From Toxotes chatareus (lineage: Eukaryota; Chordata; Actinopteri; Toxotidae): a DNA stretch of 64,000 nucleotides. Positions 45,210 to 57,990 of the stretch are shown here, one piece after another. Positions within the stretch are counted from its first letter, which is position 1. Each line of letters opens with the position of its first letter. The notes beneath the pieces are model-generated. The model did not search any database and was not told where the DNA came from. It saw nothing but the letters and a program-made list of their open reading frames with translations. The stretch is taken from the NCBI GenBank assembly GCA_016801885.1, contig CM028889.1:14261001-14325000 (forward strand), written 5' to 3'. Position numbers and translations under genes: made by a program.

Positions 45210-45995
45210 CTCAGCTGGCTGTCCTTGTTCAATCCCCAAATAACCACATCCTCTCAGCATGTTAACAAAGACACCCAATCAAGAGATAAATGTCTTTTTT
45301 GTATTTTATATCCTGTCTCTTTCTCTCATTCTCTTCCCCTCTTCTTCAACTAGAAAACAGCATTCACTCATTCATTTATTCTAGCTTGGATTTATTCTTT
45401 TCTCTGTAAGTACACTGTCAATATATTAAAACATTATCTCTGCAATTAGCGCTATGTACGCGGCTCACTTGCAAAAGCACTGAACCAAGAAAGTGAGGTT
45501 TGGGAATCATTTGTTACTGGGAAAAGAGTGCAATCATAAGCATGTTCTGCATGACTGAGATAGTGATATGTTTACATGTTATGCTGATAGAAGCATTTAA
45601 TGTCTTTATTAGTATTAAATGTGTTGGATTACAAACTGAGATATGCACTCTTCAGTATCTCTGAATGATTGATAAGGCTAAATAATAAAACAGGATTGCA
45701 GGATAGCAACTCTTTAACTCTCATTCATACAGTTACTCAATTCAGGTCATGTATTTGTTTTAACAGACAATCAAAATTATGTTTTTTTTTTTTAATATAT
45801 ATATGCATATGTGTTGTGCAGTCTGTCGGATTGGGAAAGTGAAGGATAGTTGTCCTATGAGCGTGCAGCTTTCTGACAGTCGACCTAGCTGCAGGCTATT
45901 GTGTCTAATAACAGACACACACAAACACACAGATGCACAAATACATATGCCGAACCCCCATCCCCCTTTGAATAAATCAACATGAAGCATATAAT
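45210..45995. other. Non-coding sequence, nothing recognised
   Basis: Unique AT-rich DNA with a T12 run and short AT repeat at 45781-45810. No gene or transposon ends. Confidence 0.5.
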
Positions 45996-45999
45996 TCTC

Positions 46000-46115
46000 C
46001 ATGTAGGGGCCGTTTAAGGGGGCATTATGGCCCATTTTAAAATCTCATTAGCAGGGCAGCTGCACTTTGCACCCCATGCTGGTGACTGGGGCTCTCTTTT
46101 TGTTTTGGTTTTTAT
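46000..46115. promoter_or_regulatory. Candidate conserved non-coding block
   Basis: A short GC-balanced block, GGGGCCGTTTAAGGGGGC near 46006 and ATCTCATTAGCAGGGCAGC near 46042, with sharp contrast to the flanks. Inference from texture. Confidence 0.25.
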
Positions 46116-46119
46116 ACTG

Positions 46120-48075
46120 GGGGCCCAAGCAGAAACCTCATCCCCCACCCACCTCCTTCCCCAGCATGCATCCCCAAAAAGAAATACTGGCACACTAAAT
46201 GGCAGACTGTATATAAACAAATATATAGACAGTATGAGCAAACACATAGAGTATGTTTACACTGCATCTTCTGATTTTTTCCCTGGGTGGAAACTCATAT
46301 GATATTCTCTAATTAATGTGAACAGCAAAAAGCATGTGACCTGCACTTGAGTCTGAATTTGTCAGTGTTGTCATGTAACAAGAACTTAATCTTAAATTCA
46401 CCTGAGACAACTGTCAGAATTTTAGCAGCCACTGCAGCTTGGCACAGAACTTAGTACAACAAGATGAATAGACGAACTGACTGTTATGCCTTAGCTAATT
46501 ATCACTTAAGTACACATAACTGTAATGGGTAAAACAAAATTGGATGTTTTTGTTATTAGCAACATACACATAGTATATGCCACCCTTTATATGTGTATAT
46601 AGTATATACCTCCATCTTTGGGAATTCCCATAGTGCTGTAGCAGCAGTTTCTCACATGCCAGCTGTTTGTGATCTGCTGTTTTGTTTTTTATTCATGAAC
46701 CTTCTCAGTAAGGTGCTGACAGGCTAGTTTTCATGTACCATAGATTAATTTTGTTTCTAAATGAGTTTTATCACAAAAGATTAGATTATTCAACAGATTT
46801 AAAAAAAGGCAACAAGAAACAGCTATACTCGTCAACCATAACTGCAACTATACCCTGCTGTTATGTTTGGCTATTTTTACACCCTGTCACCAGCTTCAAG
46901 CTGGTTACTAATGTTTTTCAAGCAATGCTAGAACTCGATGAGAAAAGAAGGTGTGTGAAAATAATAACTTCACACCTTGTCTAAGAGTATTCACCCAGTT
47001 CCCTTTATGTGTGTTTTGGTGGAACAATAAATCTCAGAGAAGGAACGCTGTACTCCCTGAAGCTTGCTTCTGCATGATGGGAGCTTTGTATAGCCACAAA
47101 CAAACTCTGGAAGTGCACAAGTGGGGTAAGGGTAAACATGCTAGGTGGTTGGCATACACCTTTGGGCGTATTTTTGGCACTCTGTCCATACAATATGCGA
47201 TGAAGGGTGAGGTGCCAGTGTTAGCAGGAAAGAAAACGAAAAAAAAAAAATCCTTCACTGTCACAATAATTCAGTGAAGTGTAGAATTTAGCAGGGACTA
47301 TTTATAAACTAGGGAAAACTTCACAGCCTGTACTTTAAGAGAAGGTCATGCAAGGCAAGATGGAGAGGTGCCATGAATGAGGTTCTGGCAGATGTGAAGC
47401 TGTCGTTTTGTCTCTTTTTTCTCCCTCTGTTTCCTTTCCTCACTTCCTCCAGTTTGTTTGTGTGACCACTGGTGTCTTTCTACACCTTCCTTTCCCATCT
47501 CCCACCACTGCGCATGTGTGAATTTTGTACTTGAAATAAAACACTTTTGTATCAAAATGCACTTTGCAGTCTTTAGAAGTAAATGATAATTGATTCAGTC
47601 TTTCTTTCTTTTTTTTTGGCAAAAATGGATGTACAAATGGGAGGTATGCTGTTTGCTCACTGGCATTCTGAGTCAATATTGTTTTAGTGGTTACTACTGT
47701 GCCAACAGTAGGATTCTGGCAAAAGTAAGCAAATAATGGTTAAACTCATTCGGTGTGCTTAGACCTTGAGTTGTGTTTTTGCCCTTGTTACAGGGTTGCT
47801 AAAGCAGTAGACTGCATTTGGTAAAAACTGTATGTCTACACATCAACTAAATACGTACGAATTATGCCACCTGTTGAAAAAGTGGAAAATATCTATATGG
47901 TGTAGGCTGTTTATGAAATTAATATATAAATAAAATATATCCTGTTTTTTCCCTAAATGTATCTTGGTAAAATACTTGTGCTATGACGTGATATATTTCT
48001 ACACACATCTCATAAGCCATGTAGAATGTGTATCTCCTTACCCCAGTAATTTGCTGTATGTCCTTGCCATGTTGA
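46120..48075. other. Non-coding sequence, no gene recognised
   Basis: Unique sequence. 46951-47277 is open for 108 codons on the plus strand and is overlapped by 62- and 76-codon minus frames; no domain is visible and it ends in an A-run (47239-47250), so it looks like a chance frame. TATA-rich words occur near 46560-46610. Confidence 0.5.
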
Positions 48076-48079
48076 ATGT

Positions 48080-48370
48080 AAAAAGGGAGAGAACAAGGAG
48101 AACATCAGATATCAGTGCGGCTGCATCCTCCCTACACCAGATCCAGCCAGATCCACTGATAGACGTGAGGCTGACGGAGAGCGAATACGCTCCAGACAGG
48201 ATATTAGAATGGACGTTTCCTTCTTCCATATGCCACAGGCAGGGCCCTCTCCTACTTGTCTTCTCTGTAGAACGACACAGAGAAAAGATAAAGACGTGAG
48301 CAGAGCTGACAGGCTGCTGGAGACACAGTCTCCTTCGCTGTTTGCATCTTGAGCCGTTTTCTGATTTGAT
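48080..48370. promoter_or_regulatory. Candidate conserved block (open on both strands)
   Basis: A GC-balanced, CpG-containing block (CAGTGCGGCTGCATCC near 48114, GGAGAGCGAATACGCTCC near 48176) that stays open in frames of 111 codons on the plus strand and 106 codons on the minus strand. It lacks an obvious domain, and I see no clear splice-site pair, but among the non-satellite regions this is one of the likelier places for an unrecognised exon. A conserved non-coding element is the other explanation. Confidence 0.25.
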
Positions 48371-48379
48371 CCTAAGAGG

Positions 48380-50160
48380 ATGATTGTGATGGGACTTTTT
48401 TTTTTTGTTTGTTTTTTTTTATATGTGGACAACAGATGGCAAGGGGTGATGCAGATCTCTGTGTCTGAGGTGCTAGGAAGTTATTTTATGCTAAGGAACA
48501 GTATTTGTCTTGTTTTAATTTAACCTTTATTTACTCATATTGCCCCAGTGAGATAAGGAATCTTTTTATTCCAGGAGACAGGGTCAAGGGAGCCACATCA
48601 TGATGCATTTAAGGTTGTAGAAAAACTAGAGAAAATATGAAAAAGCAGATTTCAAACAAAGCCATGTGAGAGAAAAAAGGAAAGGCAAATTTCCCAACAA
48701 AGGGCAAGGGTTAAGGGTGTCACATTTCTTGGCGTGCCCTTCATCTACGGACATTGTTTATCTAAGATTCATACACTGAGGACTGGATTTATGAAGGCTT
48801 TTGTGCCTGTATTTTCTAGGCACAGATGTGACTCATTTTGCCCCTGACACATGTGCTGCATTTATCAAACAGGCACGCCACACTGGAATTCTTATGCCAT
48901 TCAAGAGAGTGTTTCCAAATTGTTGTGTCTGTTGTGACAGTTATTTAATCCAACATTAGTTGTTGAAATTTCAACTGATTTGTCCATCTTGTTTTGGTCA
49001 AAATGTAGATTAATCTGAATATTAGTGAACATGCCAAACAATAATTTTTCACAACAACAGGTTTGCATTGTGAAAATATCAACATACTGTAGGCATTTGT
49101 CCTGGGAACAGACTGAAGAAATAACTTACTGGAAACTCTTACTGGAAAAAGAATACTCTTTTTCAGTGTTCTTAGCAAGACTATATAAAATTTTCAGAAC
49201 AAACTGTGGCATTGGTGAGAGAAGCTACATGTTTTGATAACTCCCTGTAATCTTTCTGATAGAAACACTGAAAAAAAGCAGTTAAATGATAAAGTGAACT
49301 TTGCATGACCATCAGCCTCACTTTAATTGGCAGGAAATGCATTTAGCTTAACGTACATGTGTGTGTGTTCATGCCAGTGCATTCATCCATCTGAATTAGT
49401 GTGTATGCATGCCTGTGGATGGGCATTCCATATGTGTGAGCATGTGAGCATTTGTGCATGCATGCATGCATTTTCCATCATACATGACCTACTGTACCTA
49501 CATACTAAGCACTGCACTCTCTGCATTGGTACTTCTTGTGTCATCATAAGCTTTGAGATTTTAAATTACACTTCGAATACATGTTTCATCAGAATCATTT
49601 GTACTGTATGTATATGAGTGACTTTAACCTGTATCATCACCACCTCCTCCCCACATATTCACCTACCAAATATGAAAGTGTCCAACTGAACCAGACAGAT
49701 AACCACTGCTTGTCACTGTAACCATATTTCACCCACAGCAGCTTCATTTTATCATGACCTTGTTAGCACGTAAAAGTGGATCCATATGTGCTTGTAATGC
49801 CCGTGCATGTGAACTGACACATAATTTACATAGTTAACAAGCAACCGAGCATGAATAAAACATGTGAACCGTAACAAGACGGGCAACATCCTGCAACATA
49901 TGTCCTGATCAGATAGAGGCTCGGCCCTCTTCAACCAACCTTGTTTAGGCCTTTAGCAGAACACCTCAATGCCTCAAGAGCGAGAGCTGAACCAGATGTA
50001 ATTTTTTACTGTATGATACAATTATTAAAACTCTCCAGCTGTGGATGCACAGCTTTTTCTGTTACATTTTATGGCATTTTGTGTGGTGGTGTTATGTCAG
50101 GAATGGTTTTAGCTCACTGTAAATCTGGTGCTGAGCCACACAGGATGGGGCTAGCTAGGA
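48380..50160. other. Non-coding sequence, nothing recognised
   Basis: T-rich run at 48398-48420; a (GCAT)n run at 49456-49470; otherwise unique AT-rich DNA. Weak CpG-containing stretch at 49840-49960. No gene or transposon ends. Confidence 0.5.
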
Positions 50161-50169
50161 GATAATATA

Positions 50170-50520
50170 CTTACTGAATGTCGGATATGGCCCTGCCTAA
50201 AGTGCCTTAATATAAACAGCGCCGACTTATGTTAGACGAGAGCGTGAATTAATGGCAGAGAACAGTCACACCTGGCGTCATCTTTCTCTGTCCCTTCTTT
50301 CTCTGTCTCTTGCTCTCTCTTTATCCCTTACCCTCAAATACTATGTGAATTGGTAATTGCCTGATACACTGGGAGTTTAATGAGAAAATGTCTGGCAAAG
50401 GCAATCACCAGTTTCAGGCTATTTGCTTTCAGCACAGATTATTTCAGTGAGTGAGTGCACAAAATTGGATCATTATGGAGTGGGTTTTATAATGCAAGAC
50501 TGACAGAGAGCATTAGAACA
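50170..50520. promoter_or_regulatory. Candidate conserved non-coding block
   Basis: GTGCCTTAATATAAACAGCG near 50202, GAGAGCGTGAATTAATGG near 50238 and GAATTGGTAATTGCC near 50347 give a high density of homeodomain-like cores. The pyrimidine-rich stretch at 50281-50330 splits the block. Regulatory status is inferred. Confidence 0.25.
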
Positions 50521-50524
50521 AGTA

Positions 50525-51425
50525 GGCACGATGCTTTCTTATTTAACTATTCCACTCATTTTACATTCATCCGTCCGGTAATGGTAAGAGGTCAGCAGAA
50601 CATATAAGAGACAATGTTAAAGAAAGTGATGAACAGAGAATGTGCAAGAAAGTGTGAGAGAAAAGAGAGGCAGTAAATAAAGGAATAGAAAAGAGAAATG
50701 TTTTTCTATGTTATTATTATAGAACATTTGTTAAATCTTTAAATGTGCTGATAGCTCCACTGACATCAAGATTTTTCTTATTAAGGGTCTACTTTCAAAA
50801 ACAACAGCACCACATTTATTTGGAGACTGACAGACAACACAGCATTTCTAAGTATTAGGCAGTCTAAAGTATGGTGGGAAAATTGAGAGGGAATGAGAGA
50901 CAAGCAGCTAGAAAAAAATAGGGATGCAGTTTTATAAATAGGATGATATTTGTTTTTATCTGATAGTGATGAGGACACTGATGAATATTAGATGGTTGGT
51001 ATTTGCCAGTGGCCAGCTGTGGTTGTACTGGGCAACTTGTAGGTGTAAATGTTACACTGAGTGTGAAGCAGGTCATTTAAAAAAGAAAAAAATAAGATAA
51101 AAAAGAGAGGAAGAAAGAAAAAAATCTGGGAAATTATTCATTGCAAAGTTGTATTTTTTTTGTTTGTTTTATATCCCGACTACAAAGACCACTCCTCTAT
51201 CCTCATTCCCTCCATAACACCCCTAAAATCACATGAACCTTCTTCAGACCTGGTACCACAAGCCAAGACATTTGTGGGATTGGTACAGTATGGTCCTTAT
51301 TTCCTATGTATGGTATTTTGAACGTGTGGGCCAGATTCAATAGACAAAGCTAGTCTATCCAATGCCAGCAGGGCAGCACATAAACTTGATCTTGGTCAAT
51401 CTTTCCATCCAGAAAAGTGTTGGAA
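50525..51425. other. Non-coding sequence, nothing recognised
   Basis: Unique AT-rich DNA with purine-rich GAAAGAAAAA words near 51078-51125. No gene or repeat ends. Confidence 0.5.
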
Positions 51426-51429
51426 GCAT

Positions 51430-51740
51430 TCCCAGAGTTACGGTAGGCTGAGGCCATGATGACTTCACCCTGAGACAGCCTAATTGGGGAACTGTCATGA
51501 CATTACTGCTAAACCCCCATTAAAAAAAAGCGTTGACTTTGAATCGTGCTGTGAATTATAGTCTGGAGGAAAATGCCTATTGCGACTTTTTTGATTAATA
51601 GTGTCAGAGGACGTATTAAAAAGTGGGGTGGTGGGTCTGCGGACAGAGGAGGTAGTCGATCTGTGAATGGGTAATCACATCTGCAATCCCGGGCTCTGCC
51701 ACCTAATACTCACGGCAGGGTCCAAGGTAAACACAGCTGT
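51430..51740. promoter_or_regulatory. Candidate conserved non-coding block
   Basis: A GC-balanced block with GCGTTGACTTTGAATCGTGC near 51530, GTGAATTATAGTCTGG near 51551, TTTTGATTAATAGTG near 51589 and GGTAATCACATCTGC near 51670. No frame above about 60 codons. Inferred enhancer-like texture. Confidence 0.28.
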
Positions 51741-51822
51741 GAAATGTCCTGAGTGACTGCACAAATAATAAATCTGTGTGGGTCCAGTCCGTGGCTGCTG
51801 GGCTGCTTCTCCTTCAACCACC

Positions 51823-51856
51823 TGTCTATCTATCTGTCTGTCTGTCTGTCTGTCTT
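51823..51856 (+). repeat. TCTG/TCTA tetranucleotide microsatellite
   Basis: About eight units of TCTR tetranucleotide (TCTA twice, then TCTG) followed by pyrimidine-rich DNA. Confidence 0.92.
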
Positions 51857-52630
51857 TCTCTCATTCTTTCCCAGAGGGACAGTAGCAGCACTCATAATCA
51901 GAAGTAGAATGCAGTGACTGTGTACGAATGAAAGACGGCAGCAAATCAAGATGGATGACAAAAAGAACGACAACATGCATGCTTAGGAGGTATTGTAGAT
52001 TTGGCTTCATCCATCCATCCACATATATCCTCAATTTAGACAAGCTGTTTTGTTTGGAACACTGTGCTGCTTAGATGTGTGTGAAACATTATGAGACAGA
52101 ATGCATTCATGTGAGAAGAATACAATGTCATCTTTTTAAAGCTGTGTACTGCAGAGCTGGCCTTATATGTTTGGTGGAGGTAAGAGGTACTAAGCCACAT
52201 TATATGAAATGTTGCCTCCCCTCAGGATAGAAACTTTTTATACTTCAAATCCAGATTTAGCAAGCTGAAAAATTTCTGCTAGCAAACATGACTCAGACTT
52301 AACTGGTGTGTGAAAAACAACCAAAATAGAGTTGATAGCCCGAATAAAGTTGAGATATGTGTGCTGGGAGAGAAATGTCTATTTTGACTTGTCAAGTAAT
52401 CTGTTTCCAGAACTTAAGCCAAAAAAAAATTCCTCTTGTCATTCTTAATGTTATTCATTTTCCTGCCTAAAGAAGTAAAGAGTAGTTTTGGAAACCTACT
52501 GTTGTGTCAAGCAATGTGAGACGACAGCCCCGACCCTTGTGACACAGTCCCATGATGATATTTAACTATCAAGGGAAAAAATGTACATTTTTAAAGGGAT
52601 GTGTCTGTTGTATATCCACATAAGTTGTGT

Positions 52631-52646
52631 CATCACCACCACCACC

Positions 52647-52682
<36 letters not shown>

Positions 52683-52689
52683 AATAATG

Positions 52690-52724
<35 letters not shown>
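52631..52724 (+). repeat. Compound trinucleotide microsatellite (ACC)(ACA)(ATA)
   Basis: About 94 bases: ACC units at 52634-52647, then roughly a dozen CAA units to 52680, then TAA units to about 52723 with one TGATAA interruption near 52688. Poly-Asn, poly-Thr and poly-Ile frames through it are artefacts. The three blocks differ by single substitutions at the same codon position, suggesting successive mutation-and-expansion. Confidence 0.96.
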
Positions 52725-52729
52725 TTTAC

Positions 52730-54475
52730 CCTCCCCAGTCAGTTGGCTATTTTTTTTAACTCTATCCCCAACCATAAGATTCCTACAGTCACTATCTAAA
52801 TTTCATTTTGAAACTCAGCATTCTTTTTATTATCAAACTGAAGTTAGGTATATAGGCAAGCAACAGATTAATTTAATACAAACAAAATGTGACCAATCCT
52901 GACTCTTCAAACTTGAGGTATTTCTGTAAAAGCTGTTCTTGTTCTTATGCTATTTTCCCTTTCTGGTGACCAGGACTGGCCTCGCCAAGCAAAATTCGAA
53001 TACACATTGTGATTTTGACTTAAATGGTCACAGTCTGGTTTTTAATAGGACCTGGCGGCACAAAGTTGTGGATTGTTATCCAAATAAAAAAGCCAAGCAA
53101 TGCAGAGGGTCTACTGTACAGGCAAATGTTTGCCTAAACAATTCTGTCATTTCTTCTTCTGTCACCAAAGTGTGTAGATCTCCTAGAGGGGGTTCAAGGC
53201 AGGTGTAGGAACATTGACTTTGTCATCTCTTTTACTTGTGTACTTCTTGTCAAGAGGTGTTGAATCCTCTCTGTGTCCCTGGCAGTGGGAGCAGTGGAGG
53301 AGGCCAGGGAGCTTTTCCCACTCAGACATCACAGACACCCAAAGCACCTACCGGACACATCAGTGCTGTCCATGTCAATAATGTCAGAAGCAAACAGTGT
53401 TTGACTGGCCAAGAAGAGATTGGTTTGGAATACATTCTAGGGCGATTATGGCACATTTCAGTTCTGAAATATGCAGATATATTCCCATGCCTTAAGATAG
53501 TTCCATCTGGATCCATATCCATTAAACTTTCTGACAGCAGAAGCAACTTGCACCAACAGTGAAAGCTGAAGAAAAACTTCCTTACAATATCCTGGTCACA
53601 AGCATTTGCCCATGCTATTAGCATTTTATGTTTCCATGCTTCCAGTGCTTGCTGAGTAATACTGTCAGAAGACTAAGAGTTTGAACCACAAGAGTTTATC
53701 CTGCCACCCAATGTGCAGCAGAGAAATTTCTTATGTTGACAGCAGTACAGTTATTACAGAAAATCCCCTTAGCATCTCTGCTCTGTGTTTACTTGCATCT
53801 CCAACATGACCAGTCCAGCACCACAGCAATATTTTCAGGGCTCTGTGACACTTATTTATTATTGCAAGAACTGAATCCTCTTGTCAAAACAAGCAGTTCA
53901 GTTTTAATTGAGTTTCCCATGTTGAATCAAAGCCTCTAAGGATGTTTTCACACCAAATCTGTCAAAGGGTTTTTTTTTTCTTTCTTTTTTTTCTTTATCC
54001 TGGTCTCAAAGCCACTTATGCAGAAGCTGCTCTTGAACTCTGGCATGGTCTAGAGAACAACTACTGATAATAAGAGAACACCTGGGGCTAGAATCTTACT
54101 GTGTATATTCATTTACTAATACATTGTCCTTCAGAGTTGTGTTGTATTTTTGTTTGAATGTTATAACATTCATTATAGGGTATGAGTGCACAATTTATCC
54201 TAGCTTTTTCAAATTTTATTTGTAATATAATGAACATCAGATAAATCAGGTTGTTATAATAAGCTCACCTTCATGAATGCAAGCAAAGCATAAAACGCTC
54301 CTCCCATATCATTGCTGTTTTTACATGTTAGAAATACGCTTTCTCTAAAGCAGATTAAGTGACTAAAGATACAGTGGCATACCGTACTTGTGAGTGCCGA
54401 CTGTGGGAGAGAATTGTTCATCCTCACAAGCGATGTATTGGCCACGTAAATGAAATGTAAAGTACGTGTATTCCT
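52730..54475. other. Non-coding sequence, no gene recognised
   Basis: Unique sequence. 53236-53562 is open for 108 codons on the plus strand and overlaps a 100-codon minus frame; neither shows a domain. A T/C-rich run lies at 53969-53997. Confidence 0.5.
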
Positions 54476-54479
54476 AAAG

Positions 54480-54865
54480 CCTTCAAATAAAAGGTCACTG
54501 CAGCTGATTTCCACCTCAATGACCGGGAGCCATTTTGTCAGACACGGTCACTATCATCATTTTGCTGTGCCTTTAAATGCACTTTCATACTTGGTTACGA
54601 AGACTTGTGTGTGGGGGGCACCGTTGTGTTGATTGAGTCACATCCAGCAGGGCTGCTGTGGGTGCAAAACAGCCTCCGGTATTAGCATGTATAAACAGGC
54701 TTATAAATGGAGCACTATTTGGCTGTTCATTTTCATCCTCTTAACAGTAAACAAGGCGGAACAGGCCCTGACACCCTCAAATAAATGGAAACCAATGCAC
54801 GCAAATTCAGCTACAGCAGGGAACCGAGGAGGGTTGTTTGAGTTAAGGTCAATCCTGTTTAGATT
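54480..54865. promoter_or_regulatory. Candidate conserved non-coding block
   Basis: A long repeat-free, GC-balanced stretch containing GTGTTGATTGAGTCACATCC near 54625, GGTATTAGCATGTATAAAC near 54678 and GGAACCGAGGAGGG near 54820. An 81-codon plus frame and a 130-codon minus frame (54701-55093) overlap it without any recognisable domain. Inferred regulatory DNA. Confidence 0.28.
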
Positions 54866-54869
54866 GCAT

Positions 54870-56185
54870 TGGTCATAGGCTGTTTTTTTTGCGTTTTGTT
54901 TGTTGAGCTTTTCTGCGAGGTTAATCATGTATTCATGTATTCTGAAATCTGATGTTGTAATGAATGTGACTGTGCTTGCTTGTGTTGCTGGGCGGCTTTT
55001 TATGGTGAAGTGTGTGTTTGTGGTTGGAGTAGGGGACGGGGTGGGTACAAAGGATTCAGCACAGTGGATGCACTTATTTAAATAGAACCACATTCTAGCA
55101 GAGGCTCATGGATGAAAATATACAATGTATTGTCTATCTAAATTTATGGAGACATATGTGGATATTTGTGACATACACACTGTCTTCCGAGTGTTTATGT
55201 TTTGTTATGTAAATAATCAGAGCTTTGACAGGGGTCAAACCACAGATTTTAAGGCTTGCTCAAGAAACTTACAGCTATAAAAAATAAAATAAAAAATGTC
55301 AGTTGCACCTACATGAACCATAACAAAGCTGTTATGATTGAGTCAGTATCTTATATTCTTTAGCAGGGCACGCAGCTGACAAACAAACAAACAAACAAAC
55401 CTTAAACCTAATTTCACATGCATCTGAAATGAGTCACTGGGTCTCCCACTGCTAACTGAATAGGTTAGATTACAACCAGTGGCAGCTGTATGAGTTTGTC
55501 AACAGAGAAACTCATACAATTTATGCTACCTACCAAGCACATAATGCCAACAAGTCAAAGTAAATTAGTGGCCGGTAATGACATCTAGCAAGCTAAAGGT
55601 CCAGATACCAAAGTTAAGAGGTGAGTTAATGTTGGACATTGGTTATTGTTCATTCAACAGTCTTCACTGTTCACACACCAGTTTTCAAAATTTGTAACCT
55701 TTTTGTCATGCAAACTATTGGAAAGGTAAGTTAATTATAGTTACAGGAAAAATTTGTTGCCTGTACTGTTGTTGGATTAAAAACACAGAAGAAAGGATTT
55801 ACATTTGAATGTTAGATTATACTAAGGAGTTGGACTGTCCTCATAACCGTGCAATACAAAGGCTTGGAGTCAGATACAAAGAGATATTTGACAGATACAA
55901 CTGACACGCTTCAGCAACACAATTTACACCTTGTCTCTATTGGCTGGTCTTGGTTTGAGTTATGCCACAAGAAAGGATAATAGTGATTGTCAAAATGGTG
56001 GACAGGTTATATATGAGATCTCCATTCATTGAACTTTATCAGTCTTTTCTGAAGAAGCCATTTAGATGGGTGTGCTGGAGACAATGCAGCATGTCATTGT
56101 GATAGGTCCCATCTTGGCTTTTTAGTGCTTTGCTAAAACAAAGACAGGATTAAGAGCATGGATTGAAATGCTAAACCACAGTCAA
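54870..56185. other. Non-coding sequence with an AAAC repeat
   Basis: A (CAAA)n run lies at about 55380-55401. The rest is unique AT-rich sequence without gene or transposon ends. Confidence 0.5.
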
Positions 56186-56189
56186 ATAC

Positions 56190-56700
56190 ATTTGTTTCTC
56201 TAACACGGCACAGTCCCCGCTCTCCCTGCAGCGACCTGCTCCGAGTTATTTATGAAGTCGAAATTAATCTCACTTAGCACGATGAGGCTCTCGAAGAGGG
56301 GCCCTCCTTGTGAGTCGGCTGCCGAGCGAGGGATGAGAGAGAGATTGAGGAGAGGAGAGAGAGCGCAAAGCCACCGAGGACTTATTCAAATCCTCCCTCA
56401 TAGATTAGCAATCGCAGCTTGACAAGCCGCCCTGCAAGTTATTATTTATTTAATTTTTGAAAATCGAAGCTGTTTCTCACTAACATGTCAGAGACAGGGG
56501 GGTAATCCGTTTGGAATTTACGAGTGATGAGACAGGAGACAAACTTGCCAGCGTGTCACAGAGTACCGAGGATGCAGGAAGTAAAATATGTAAATGAGGC
56601 CTACGGGTTTTAATGCAGCTGTCTGTTTGATTGCTGCTCTCTGGCATTGTTTGCCCATGATGGATGGAGGCTTTCATTGCAGGGGCCCATTAGGAGTACA
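56190..56700. promoter_or_regulatory. Strongest candidate conserved non-coding element
   Basis: About 500 bp that stand out from the AT-rich surroundings: GC-balanced, CpG-containing and free of repeats. Motif-like strings include GTTATTTATGAAGTCG near 56244, CGAAATTAATCTCAC near 56259, TTATTTATTTAATTTTTG near 56442, AAATATGTAAATGAGGCC near 56584, and GGGCCCATTAGGAG near 56682. A purine-rich GAGAGAGATTGAGGAG run is at 56337-56365. No frame above 65 codons. The texture resembles vertebrate ultraconserved-type enhancers near developmental regulators; this is inference. Confidence 0.35.
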
Positions 56701-56704
56701 AATA

Positions 56705-57795
56705 TTATGATTTATGATTACACATGATCTTTGATTTTGAATTGATGTGAGGTTCTTTAAATGTATGGTGTGGTAGTTTTCAGAAATGTTTATGTAGTTG
56801 TAAATATAGACTAAAATTAAAATAATAAAAATTTAACTATTCAGTTTAATGCTCACTGGTGTGTGCATGTCCAACAAAGATTTAACTTGGGTAGTTATTG
56901 TGAAGTGCTCATGAAAAATGCAAAAAGAGCAACTTGTGTCCAGGACTTGCATCAAATTGAATACACTCTCTGCAGCCCTTTCTCTTGACTAAGACTTAAT
57001 CTATTAAGATAATCTTTCTGCTCGAACAAACAGAATGTGACAAGGACTGTCTGAGGGAATAAACACAGCTCCTTTGTTGCAGCTTCCTCACTGGGACAGT
57101 GTTTTAAACAGATAAACAAAGCGTGCAAGTGAATACCAGTCACCGCTGGCACCTCTTTCTGCAAATGCTGATTGTAATAGAAGAAGAAGAGTTTGGTTGC
57201 TTGTACAGAGCAGAAGAAAAGTATTAAAAACTACTATGACATCTAATTAACATGATGTGCAGTATGTTAAATAATGCCAGCGTCCATTAAATATACTACT
57301 CTTGCTGAAGTTTTGTTGAACTTTAACTTGATTTAAAGTAAAACTGATGTTGTATAAATTTACATAAGTAAAAGTAAAAGGTTGTATTTTACAAACAAAA
57401 TACTCTTCTGAAGTTCCTTAAAAGAGAAAAAGAAGACACTTGACATATGCATCAAATTCTCTATATGGCCAAATCCTGATTCATATGGTATGATGAGTAC
57501 CCTGTTTTTTTTGGTCAGTAATCCTTGAAGATAAAATGCTCATGAAGCAACTCATTTGCAGAATTATGAAAAAAAAATTTGTTCTACCCATGCTTAGATG
57601 GCAAATGGTGCCCAAAACAAGAAGAAAAGGCAGTAAATTACATTTTTTTTAAATTCCAGTTCATTTTTCCAGATAAATATCACAGTAACCATTTGACACT
57701 AGATCAGTCCAAAGTAATTTTAATTAAATACAGCTCAATTAATCTTTTAGAACAAGAGAATATGCAGCAAAGGTCAAGGTAGGTTGCATTCTTTT
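56705..57795. other. Non-coding sequence, nothing recognised
   Basis: Unique AT-rich DNA with short A-runs (57567-57577, 57644-57651). No gene or transposon ends. Confidence 0.5.
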
Positions 57796-57799
57796 TCAC

Positions 57800-57990
57800 A
57801 GTCACGCTCACCCTAAACGGTTTCAGTAAGCCAGTCTAGCTCATTAAAGCTGGGATCCTCACAGAATATGCTGGCATCATTTGGAGGCCTTAGCTCCGTG
57901 ACATTTATAAATATTTGACAACAGATGAGTGGGCTCCGTGGGATGCCACTCTAAGCACCACAGACAAGTCTGCTAATAAAGCAAAGGCCA
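57800..57990. promoter_or_regulatory. Candidate conserved non-coding block
   Basis: A repeat-free block with CTAGCTCATTAAAGCTGGG near 57836, CTTAGCTCCGTGACATTTAT near 57889 and AGTCTGCTAATAAAGC near 57966. Inference from texture. Confidence 0.22.
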
